Source of the DNA: Physella acuta
Taxonomy: Eukaryota; Mollusca; Gastropoda; Physidae
Length of the DNA stretch: 64,000 bases
NCBI RefSeq assembly: GCF_028476545.1
Contig: NW_026732738.1
Span: forward strand, 62,001 to 126,000
Reading direction: 5' to 3'
Positions 42,201 through 54,200 of this stretch are shown here, in pieces. The notes beneath the pieces are model-generated. The model was not told where the DNA came from and did not search any database. It worked only from the letters and a program-made list of their open reading frames with translations. The position numbers and the translations under genes are program-made. The stretch's first letter is position 1. Every line of letters starts with the position of its first letter.

Positions 42201-45200
42201 TAGGTGAGTTTAGAAGTGGGGGATAAATAAAGTGTACACAGCTTCGAGCCCAGCTCCCAGCCAGTACAAAAATCACATCTAAGGCCAAACATATCTCAGC
42301 TGGTAAAACTTGACCACATAGAGGCACTAGTTCAGCCAGAACATGGGGGGGGGGGGGCGTAGTGAGGGCATAGCGGGGTTATAGTGAGGGCATAATGGGG
42401 TTACAGTGGGGGCATAATGGGGTTACAGTGAGGACATAATGGGGTTACAGTGAGGGCATAATGGGGTTACAGTGAGGGCATAATGGGGTTACAGTGAGGG
42501 CATAATGGGGTTACAATGAGGGCATAATGGGGTTACAGTGAGGGCATAGTTGGATTAGAGTGAGGGCATAATGGGGTTACAGTGGGGGCATAATGGGGTT
42601 ACAGTGAGGGCATAGTTGGATTAGAGTGAGGGCATAATGGGGTTACAGTGAGGGCATAATGGGGTTACAGTGGGGGCATAATGGGGTTACAGTGGGGGCA
42701 TAATGGGGTTACAGTGAGGGCATAGTTGGATTAGAGTGAGGGCATAATGGGGTTACAGTGGGGGCATAATGGGGTTACAGTGAGGGCATAATGGGGTTAC
42801 AGTGAGGGCATAATGGGGTTACAGTGAGGAATGTTGAGGCTTATCGTTCTGCTAAGCCGAGAGCCGGGTGATAAAACAAAAGGAAGTAATCCAAGCGTTG
42901 GCTGGGCGTGGCCCAAACAACTTTCACCTAATGTACGCCTCGTGAAATTGTGTGTGTGTGTGTGATGCTATGTATGTGTGTGTGTGTGATGCTGTGTATG
43001 TGTGTGTGATGCTGTGTATGTGTGTGTGTGATGCTGTGTATATGTGTGTGTATGTGTGTGATGCTGTGTATGTGTGTGTGATGCTGTGTATGTGTGTGTG
43101 TGATGCTGTGTATATGTGTGTGTATGTGTGTGATGCTGTGTATGTGTGTGTGTGGTGTGTGATGCTGTGAATGTGTGTGTGTGATGCTGTGTGTGTGATG
43201 ATGTGTGTGTATGTGTGTGTGTGATGCTGTGTATATGTGTGTGTATGTGTGTGATGCTGTGTATGTGTGTGTGGTGTGTGATGCTGTGAATGTGTGTGTG
43301 TGATGCTGTGTGTGTGTGTGATGATGTGTGTGTGTGTGTGCTGCTGTGTATATGTGTGTGGCTGTGTGTGAGAGATGGAGAGATGCTTAGGTCTGTGTTA
43401 ATGATGTGTACTTGTTAAATTTGTGACGTGGGGCGTAGGACCAACTACAGAACACCTTTAGTGGCTGGCTACTTGTTTTGATATGTACAGATATCACCCG
43501 ATTTATTAAATATAGCTGAGCATGAAGGGTGGGTAGGGATGGTAAAATGTTGGCGGGGTTAGCGAAATGTGGGCAAGGGCTAGTGAAATATAACTCACTG
43601 AGATGTTTTTTGTTCATTATGTTAAACATGAGGTTGTTAATTGACAACCCGAAATTGTGGTAGTGATTGGTTTAACCCTGGGGAAATGACAATCAGACAA
43701 AACCACACCAATATCAGCTGCAGTTCAGTCTACGTTCGTCCATATAATGCAGGGGTCTCCAAACTACGGCCCGCGGGCCGGATGCGGCCCGCGAGGTCCT
43801 CTTATCCGGCCCGCGGAGATCTTTTTGTCAACGGAAAAAACGTTTGTTGGTGATGGCTGAGGAACTTTGCCCATAAAAATTAAAGACATGCCTGGAAGAA
43901 ACTGGCCCCCGAACTGAAATTGGATAGTTTATGCGGCCCTCGGACTGAAAAGTTTGGAGACCCCTGATATAATGCATGGAAATAGACTAGCTTCTACACG
44001 CAGACGCTGAAAAATCTGACAACAAAGAACGACAATCGCCCAAGCCAATTATCATATTAGTTAACAGAATTACGGTTCTTGTTTTCGCCAAAAATACGCA
44101 TTGTTAACTAGCATGCTCAGACAACTCTCTGTTGCCTGCCCATTAACCCGCCGCCCTCAAGCCCTTAACGACGTTCACACCCAAAACTAATCCACATTAG
44201 CATTCGTCTCTGCTGAATTCAGCTCACAGAAATAGGAGAGCTAATTTAGCAGACCTCGAATGTAAGTTAACAATACAAGCCAGCAATTTTTTACTTGAGA
44301 AAATTATAACAGCGAACCTAATCATCCAAAAAACTTTTGACACCCTTGATACGGTTCGTAAAAAATATGTAATTAGTGTTTCACGTAAATAAACCAAACA
44401 ACTACTTTTTGGAAGGTCAGTGTAGGGTAGAATAGAAAGTCGAGCGACTTACACGTAGAAAAAAATCGTAATGTTTAGAATCTTTGTCAAACTATGTCAA
44501 GGTTTAACCCTGACCCTAATCCTTAGCCAGATCCACAAAATATAGGTGTAACAGTACCACACGCCATATGACGCCATATAGGGGACCAACATATTGGGTC
44601 TGTTGGATCTGGTGGGGACCCACATATTGGGTCTGTTGGGGACCCACATATTGGGTCTGTTGGGGACCCACATATTGGGTCTGGTGGGGACCCACATATT
44701 GGGTCTGTTGGGGACCCACATATTGGGTCTGTTGGGGACCCACATATTGGGTCTGGTGGGGACCCAACATATTGGGTCTGGTGGGGACCCACATATTGGG
44801 TCTGGTGGGGACCCACATATTGGGTCTGGTGGGGACCCACATATTGGGTCTGGTGGGGACCCACATATTGGGTCTGGTGGGGACCCACATATTGGGTCTG
44901 GTGGGGACCCACATATTGGGTCTGGTGGGGACCCACATATTGGGTCTGGTGGGGGCCCACATATTGGGTCTGTTGGGGCCCAACATATTGGGTCTAAAGG
45001 GAACCCACTATTTCAGCCAGTGAACACACCTTTGGATACATCTCAAATATTTTTTTAAAATCATGTCTCATTTAAAAAAGAATAAAATTGTGTTAAAATA
45101 AGTAGCCGAGTTAAGTATTTGTGATTCTCTATTTTAAAAATAAAAATAAGTTAAAATAAGTAGCAAAGTTAAGTATTTGTGATTCTCTATTTTAAAAATA

Positions 45201-48200
45201 AAATTGTGTTAAAATAAGTAGCCGAGTTACGTGTTTGTGATTCTCTATTTTTATAAACCAACCGCCGACAACAGTGCAAGGTAATTAAGATTTAGGCAGT
45301 TACTTCCCTTTCGTTAGCCCCAATTTTGAGCCAGCCAAGATAAGAGAAAGGCTTGTTGAGGAAGGGGAGAAGACCCGAACACACTTTTTTTGGACTACTC
45401 GAAAGGACAAGCCAACCACACCCATCGCGTGTTGATATATTGAGATGTAAAATAAACTGCGAGCAGCGGCGGGCACGCTATGTGGACGGATGGTTGGTGG
45501 GGGGGGGGGGGGGGGGGGGAATCAGCAAACACCTAGACACCTAGGCATGACGTAATGGACAAATTAAGTTCCATAAATAGTCACTCACTTTTATTGTGAT
45601 GTGTGTGTGGGGGGGGGGGGGAGATCTGTAATAGCTTAATTGTACCACGGGTATTGTAAATAACAAGAGAATACAAATATAACCACACGTCTGGAGAAAG
45701 GTTTCTGAAATCTTGTGGTGAGGGAAAGGATTGGGGGGGGGGGGGGATGTAAGAGTATCTCGCCAGCAAGCCAGACAGACCAAGTCTGGTTTATGGAGGG
45801 AGGGGGGGGGGTGTTGAGCAGGTCTATAGCCATTGATGACTGTATAATTAATGAGTCGTTTGTTGTAGCCCAATTTTGGACAGGCTTAATGAGCTTGCTA
45901 GTTAAACAATCTGCATCTGTTTAGCATTCAAATATCACAGGCTTTCGTGAGAAGATCTGTAGCTGTTGTCTGTACAGCTGTACTCGCTGTATGTACAGCT
46001 GTAGCTGGTATGTACAGCTGTAGCTGGTATGTACAGTTGTAGCTGTTGTCTGTACACCCTTTAGCACAGCTGTAGGCTGTAGCTGTTGTCTGTACAGCTG
46101 TAGCTGTTGTCTGTACACCCTTTAGCACAGCTGTAGGCTGTAGCTGTTGTCTGTACAGCCGTAGTAGCACACTCAGCTCTAATCAGTACACAGCACGGTT
46201 TGGTAGAATAAAAAAAAAACAACGACTCGCTATAATTTTGAAGGCAAAAATTCGCATGAAAAGTCTATGTAATCATACCAAAAAAAATATTTTTTTTTTA
46301 AAATATGGCAAGCGATAAAATTATGGTTAAATTCGTGCAAATCAAAGCCATTTGGATACCATCGATTACACTCATTTTAATATTTTTGTATCGAATATAA
46401 GCCGTTGAAAAGCCGTTTAGAATTATTGTATTACTTCAGATTATTTTCAAAAACTGCCCACAACCTCTCATTGAAGTCAACCGGAATGGCCAGAGAAACA
46501 AAAGTCAGAACAATTGTTTTCCATGATAAAAATACTCAATAGTGATCTATGGTGTATAGCGTAGAATTTATATTAAATAATATAACATCCCCAATTACCA
46601 CAACACCCTGACTATACTAATCCAAATTAAAAATAAAAGTCTTGCTAAATTAATATTAAATTACTAGTAATTATTTCTTCGACTATATATAGCTTTAATC
46701 AAAACCGGAAGTAATTTTGTACTTATTACACAAATGTTATAAATTATTCAATTTAGGTTGAAAAATATACTTTCTGTCAACAAAAATTTGGAACCATTTG
46801 GAACCAACTTTCAAGTCTATACTTCTATTCCCCACGTTAAGCCGATTACACTATCTGCACTAATGCTAAAGCCGACAGATATCTACCATTTAATTTTTAA
46901 AAAAACTAACTTGAAAATCAATACATATGAAAGAAGCAAAGAGACCGATCTAGATCTAGTGTTGGCGCTAGAGGTATATCTGTTGCAATACACCGATTTC
47001 TTTCACAACCACCCCCTTGACAAAGACGACGTGCATTTCATTTCAAACCTTCGAACCAATCGTCGTTTGTTCAAATACTTTTCTCTCCCTAGCGCTTGAT
47101 TCAAGCAGAAGATAAGGAAGCGGGGGGAAGACGGAGAAGGTAAGACGAGGGGGTGGGGGTAGGTAAATATTTGATATTACATTCTGTGCAGGTTAGCAAA
47201 CCTTTGACAAAACGGCGTCACGCGCTGCAAGGCTATGACGTCAATACCTACCTACTCCAAGCCGGTTTTTTAAAAGGGGAAAAAACTCTCGGTCTGTTTA
47301 CATTTGTCTCTTGCAGGGGAGAGAACAAAAACAGTTCCACCCTTTTTCAGGGGCAAACCGTTATTGCCATTGAAATATGCATTCGTCTCGTTTGAATTAT
47401 TATTTGCTAAAGCAAAATTTCAATGGAAGGCTTTGAAAAGAATTAAGTTTGAAAGCCAGGAAAAAAATACCCTCCCCCCCCCCCCCTTCCTACTTGATCG
47501 AGATCAAGAACTTGACGTTGTTTCGGTCTAGTGGAGCCACGCGAATGTTGATCCAGGCCGTCTTATTTCATGAGACTTTGGGTCTTATTTCATGATGATT
47601 AGACTGGGTCTTATTTCACGATGATTAGACTGGGTCTTATTTCACGATGATTAGACTGGGTCTTATTTCACGATGATTAGACTGGGTCTTATTTCACGAT
47701 GATTAGACTGGGTCTTATTTCATGATGATTAGACTGGGTCTTATTTCATGATGATTAGACTGGGTCTTATTTCATGATGATTAGACTGGGTCTTATTTCA
47801 TGATGATTAGACTTTGGGTCTTATTTCATGATGATTAGACTGGGTCTTATTTCATGATGATTAGACTGGGTCTTATTTCATGATGATTAGACATTTGGGT
47901 CTTATTTCATGATGATTAGACTGGGTCTTATTTCATGATGATTGGGTCTTATTTCATGATAATTAGACTGGGTCTTATTTCATGATAATTAGACATTGGG
48001 TCTTATTTCATGAGACTTTGGGTCTTATTTCATGATGATTAGACATTGGGACTTATTTCATGATAATTAGACTGGGTCTTATTTCATGATAATTAGACAT
48101 TGGGTCTTATTTCATGAGACTTTGGGTCTTATTTCATGATGATTAGACATTGGGACTTATTTCATGATGATTAGACTGGGTCTTATTTCATGATGATTAG

Positions 48201-51200
48201 ACTGGGTCTTATTTCATGATGATTAGACATTGGGTCTTATTTCATGATGATTAGACATTTGGGTCTTATTTCATGATGATTAGACTGGGTCTTATTTCAT
48301 GATAATTAGACTGGGTCTTATTTCTTGATAATTAGACTGGGTCTTATTTCATGATGATTAGACTTTGGGTCTTATTTCATGATGATTAGACTTTGGGTCT
48401 TATTTCATGATGATTAGACTGGATCTAACGGCTTATTTCATGATGATTAGACTTTGGGTCTTATTTCAAGTTGATAAAACTCTGTGCCTAACTTCATACT
48501 GATGATATTTCGGGCCTATACGTAGGAAGTCGTGACCTATCATTCTAGAGAGTTGTGTAGATTAGGTTTAGAGCTAGGTTTGCCATCTTTAACACGTAAT
48601 GAAGCTTCACAAAGGTAGGCCACTCTTTAGCCGGGTATGACAGGAGTGACCTCAAGTAGAACGAAGAGACTGCGCAAGATTTGATGAGCAGTGTACAATA
48701 TCCGGGTTGAGAATGTACGAACAAGTGCCTCTAATGCTGTGCTCTAGAAAGTTCCAAGTGCGTTAACTCTTCTATTTACAACACTTCTAACGTGATCTTC
48801 ACACAACACTTCCGCGACATTTTCCTCAAACTACGTCATCAGCCAGAGATAACTCAGTCCGCTTCCGGTAGCTGTTTATTAAAATTGGACACGGGTAAAA
48901 CAAGGAAAATAAACAGAAAGGTGCACGACATTGTGTGTCGTCTTATCGTGTGATGTGTCGCAAATATTTAGACCAGCTTCCCGAAGGGATCAAATCTACA
49001 GGTTGGTTTTTACAGGTAAACTTCAAAGATCTTGAGGGGGGGGGGGGTATGGCGTACAGTATCACGCCAGCAGGGGGGCACATAATCACGCCAGCTGGGG
49101 GGGGTGGTACAGAATCACACCAGCAGGGGGGGATGAGCAACTGAATCACGACAAGGGGGGGGGGGGGTACTGAATCACGCCAGCTGGGGGGGGGGGGTGG
49201 TACAGAATCACACCAGCAGGGGGGGCACATAATCACGCCAGCTGGGGGGAGGGGTACAGAATCACACCAGCAGGGGGGGATGAGCAACTGAATCACGACA
49301 AGGGGGGGGTACTGAATCACGCCAGCTGGGGGGGGGGTGGTACAGAATCACACCAGCAGGGGGATGAGCAACTGAATCACGACAATGGGGGGGGGGGGGG
49401 TACTGAATCACGCCGGCACCGGGGGGGGGGGGGTGGTGGTACTGAATCACGTCAGCTGGGGGGGGGGGGGGGGGGGTGGTACAGAATCACACCAGCAGGG
49501 GGATGAGCAACTGAATCACGACAATGGGGGGGGGGGGTACTGAATCACGCCGGCACCGGGGGGGGGGGTGGGGGGGTGGTGGTACTGAATCACGTCAGCT
49601 GGGGGGGGGGGGGGGGGGGGTTGGTACTGAATGACGCCAGCAGGAATGGCTACTAAATCAGACGAAAAGATCAATTAGCAGATTTGCATTTTCGGAATTA
49701 AGGACAAAGTACAGGCGTTTTTCCTGGAGGGGCACTAATGTATTCGTCCGTATTCAGTACGCACATCAGATCTGTATGTAAGCCGTACGGCTAGCACAGC
49801 ATCCCCGGGTGTAAGTAGTAGGGTTCATACATGCTAGCACAGTCCTTCCCCCCTCCCCCCCCCCCACATGTAAGCCGTACATCTAGCACGGCATCCCTCG
49901 ATGTAAGCCGTACGTCTAGCACGGCATCCCTCGATGTAAGCCGTACAGCTAGCACAGCATCCCTAGTTGTACGCCGTACGGCTCATACCTACTGGCTTTA
50001 AAAAAACACAACCAACGCCTGTTGTGTCAACTCCATCAGCTGACTCAAGGGTAACGTTACTGCAGGCATGAGCAAACACCTCGTCCTCGTGCCGCGCTTT
50101 ATAATACACCTGGGCATCAAAGGGCATGGGCGGAGGGCATGAAAACCTGGCGGGCAAACATTCTCTAGTATAAGGGCAGGGTTATCCAAGATGGAGGGCA
50201 AAATATTGATTGAACAATATAAAAAATCTAATTTTAAATGGAAGTAACAGGGTATCAGATTTGCCAGACTGTGAGAAGCCCTCTCATAAAGACGTCTGTA
50301 GCGATATAGGTTGCTAATGAGAGCTGAGATAAAACGGCACGGATCTATTGGTAAAAGGGAAGTAATTCTAAACAAAAGAACATAATCTAGGCATTACTCC
50401 AAGCAATTATGCCACAGGAGATAAGATCGTGTCATATTATGTAACCAACGAGAGCATTCATCTCGTGCCATTATCTCCCCCCCCCCTCTTGTGATACGTT
50501 GGCTTGCTAGTGTCCAGGTATATGAGCACTGAAAAGTGGTACATTCTCAACATGGGCGGGATACGAGTTGGATGGGCGGGGCCACTGATGGGTTCTAAAT
50601 ATGGGCGGGACTATGAGACAATGAAACATACACATGGGGCCCACAAACTTCAGCACTGTGTAATAAACCAAACTAGATCTAGATCAAGTCATTATTTGAC
50701 TAAACCCGCACATGAATGAAAACTTAACGTAAGATGTGGGATACGTCTATAATGTTGACATTCCACATTCGCGCTAGTGTGTCGGGATTTATATTTGTTT
50801 ATCGGCGTAAGGAAACATTCTTGGGAACTTGATATGAAAAGGGAAAGGCGATGTAGCCAACAGACCGGAAGTAGATACGAGCGTTGCTGCAGCTTTGTCG
50901 CGAGCGAGCACACACTCGGGTCAACTCCAATCAGATGCCGCGCTTGTGGTCGACACCATCAGGGACCGCTGATGAAGACTTCGTTACCCCGTAGAGAAGA
51001 AGCCTTTATGTCAGAACCGTGGAGGCTGGTGTAAAAATAGACCAGACAGAGGGGGCTTTGAGTGGAACAAGAGCGGGGTTTTCTAGGGGTGTGTTTAGAC
51101 AGTACACAGCTCAACGCCGACTCTCGCTGTTACGCCCTTTTGTCTCACTTTACTGGTGTACATGTACACACGTGTACGTCTTTCTCAGCCTAAAAATACA

Positions 51201-54200
51201 TGTACGCCTGTCTTAGCGTCGTTATGTACACATCAACATTCGAATCACAAATGGCACACTGGGAAAAATATCGCTTGAAAAAAACAATCTTTAAATTACA
51301 ACTTGAATGTAGACTACATTGCAATTGAGAAGCATTAATCTAGTATTACAATAGTTAATCAAGTTGATCTCCATATTTGTGTGATTACAAAAATTTACTA
51401 ACAAAGAAATAATTTGTAGCGTAAGCCTGTACAATTTTAGATATAATTGGTTGAAAGTATTACCGTGTTATTATCGGACTAAAAATAAAAATAAGAGAAT
51501 TATTTTCTAAATACCATAAGTCATGCACATCAGGTTAAAAACGTAATTTTTATAATGAAAAAACTTGAAGGTGGTAGAGCTTGAAAGAATGAAAAAACTT
51601 GAAGGTGGTAGAGCTTGGAAGAATGAAAGGGAGGGTGTAGCTTGATTTGCTGGATTATTTATCATAGCAGGACTGTGGGCGTGTCCTTTATCTGGTTTGG
51701 TAAAGGGCGATATTATGTTGAGGCAAATACCAGAGGAGAGATTCAAAGACAGCCTCCACTGTGTGAGGCCCAGCTACATGAACACGGCCCAGCTACATGA
51801 ACATAGCCCAGCTACATGAACACGGCCCAGCTACATGAACATAGCACAGCTAGTACATGAACACGGCCCAGCTACATGAACACGGCCCAGCTACATGAAC
51901 ACGGCCCAGCTACATGAACACGACCCAGCTACATGAACACGGCCCAGCTACATGAACACGGCCCAGCTACATGAACACGGCCCAGCTACATGAACACGGC
52001 CCAGCTACATGAACACGGCCCAGCTACATGAACATAGCACAGCTACATAAACACGGCCCAGCTACATGAACACGGCCCAGCTACATGAACACGGCCCAGC
52101 TACATGAACACGGCCCAGCTACATGAACACGGCCCAGCTACATGAACACGGCCCAGCTAGTACATGAACACGGCCCAGCTACATGAACACGGCCCAGCTA
52201 CATGAACACGGCCCAGCTACATGAACACGGCCCAGCTACATGAACACGGCCCAGCTACATGAACACGGCCCAGCTACATGAACATAGCACAGCTACATAA
52301 ACACGGCCCAGCTACATGAACACGGCCCAGCTACATGAACACGGCCCAGCTACATGAACACGGCCCAGCTACATGAACACGGCCCAGCTACATGAACACG
52401 GCCCAGCTAGTACATGAACACGGCCCAGCTACATGAACACGGCCCAGCTACATGAACACGGCCCAGCTACATGAACACGGCCCAGCTACATGAACATAGC
52501 ACAGCTACATGAACATAGCACAGCTACATGAACACGGCCCAGCTACATGAACACGGCCCAGCTACATGAACATAGCACAGCTACATGAACACGGCCCAGC
52601 TACATGAACACGGCCCAGCTACATGAACATAGCACAGCTACATGAACACGGCCCAGCTACATGAACACGGCCCAGCTACATGAACATAGCACAGCTACAT
52701 GAACACGGCCCAGCTACATGAACACGGCCCAGCTAGTACATGAACACGGCCCAGCTACATGAACACGGCCCAGCTACATGAACACGGCCCAGCTACATGA
52801 ACACGGCCCAGCTACATGAACACGGCCCAACTAGTACATGAACACGGCCCAGCTAGTACATGAACACGGCCCAGCTACATGAACACGGCCAAGCTAGTAC
52901 ATGAACACGGCCCAGCTACATGAACACGGCCCAGCTACATGAACACGGCCCAGCTACATGAACACGGCCCAGCTACATGAACAAGGCCCAGCTACATGAA
53001 CACGGCCCAGCTACATGAACACGGCCCAGCTACATGAACACGGCCCAGCTACATGAACACGGCCCAGCTACATGAACACGGCCCAGCTACATGAACACGG
53101 CCCAGCTACATAAACACGGCCCAGCTACATGAACACGGCCCAGCTACATGAACACGGCCCAGCTACATGAACACGGCCCAGCTACATGAACACGGCCCAG
53201 CTACATGAACACGGCCCAGCTACATGAACACGGCCCAGCTACATGAACACGGCCCAGCTACATGAACACGGCCCAGCTACATGAACACGGCCCAGCTACA
53301 TGAACACGGCCCAACTCACCTTCAGGTGGAATCGATTCCGGAAATTCCCCTTCAAGACATCGGTATGGAGCAGCAGTGCTGGGTCACGGCAACTGGCGGG
53401 AAGGGGCCGGTAGAAAATATAACGGCAGTTTAGAAGTAACGGTCATTAAACCCTGACTTCCAATCAACGCAGCTTCACATGATCATGGGGGAGTGGGGGG
53501 AGGGGTGTAACTGGCTAGGCCAGTAGGAAAAGATGAGCAGACTACTGTATGAGGTCTGATGTTGTTTAGAGCACACTATCTATGTGTTGACTGGTTCTTC
53601 CCTGGTCAATGTCCGAGCCAGCCCAGTCCCTCAATAGCAAGCCGGTGTAATTAAAAACAGGCCTATCAACATGTTCACAAGCATGTCAATTGTAAAAGCA
53701 CTCGCTCTATACTCGCGAGACACATCTAGCTCTACTTTATTTTAAAAGATGGCAAAAACTATACAGATCATAGAAATAGTCGTGTGCTCTTTGGAGAATA
53801 CTGAAATTATTTATATAGTAGTATGGTTTAATTACATTATGTACTGTGATTTAATAGTCGCGTATTGACATCAGCACCAATTATGCTAATTGTTAAAAAA
53901 AAATATATAAATACTATACACTAAAAAAAACAATCAGGCAGGCAATGTAATTTTCTAAAACTTGAACCGTTCACAGGCCAGCGTGTTCTAATAACGAAAC
54001 AAAGCGATCCTCCCTCTCCGGCAATTACTTGCCCATACGTTTTGAAATCTTTGTTACGGCGAGCAGGGCGTGGTCTTACATTAACGAGCCTTCACAATTT
54101 AGCTCGGAGCTAAATGTTAATTCCCCAGCCCCTCCCCACAGTTTTTGTTTCCACCGTTTCCTGGGTGAGACCGGAATATTATGTGTCCTGGTCATTAGTG

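Noticed and set aside
46758-47099. 113-codon plus-strand open frame in a unique spacer
   Set aside because: No recognisable domain, no splice or promoter context, antisense inside intron 1. Kept only as an observation.
49963-50375. Two overlapping minus-strand open frames near 50 kb
   Set aside because: No domain, no fit to the mesh reading phase or to any NIDO segment missing from the model.
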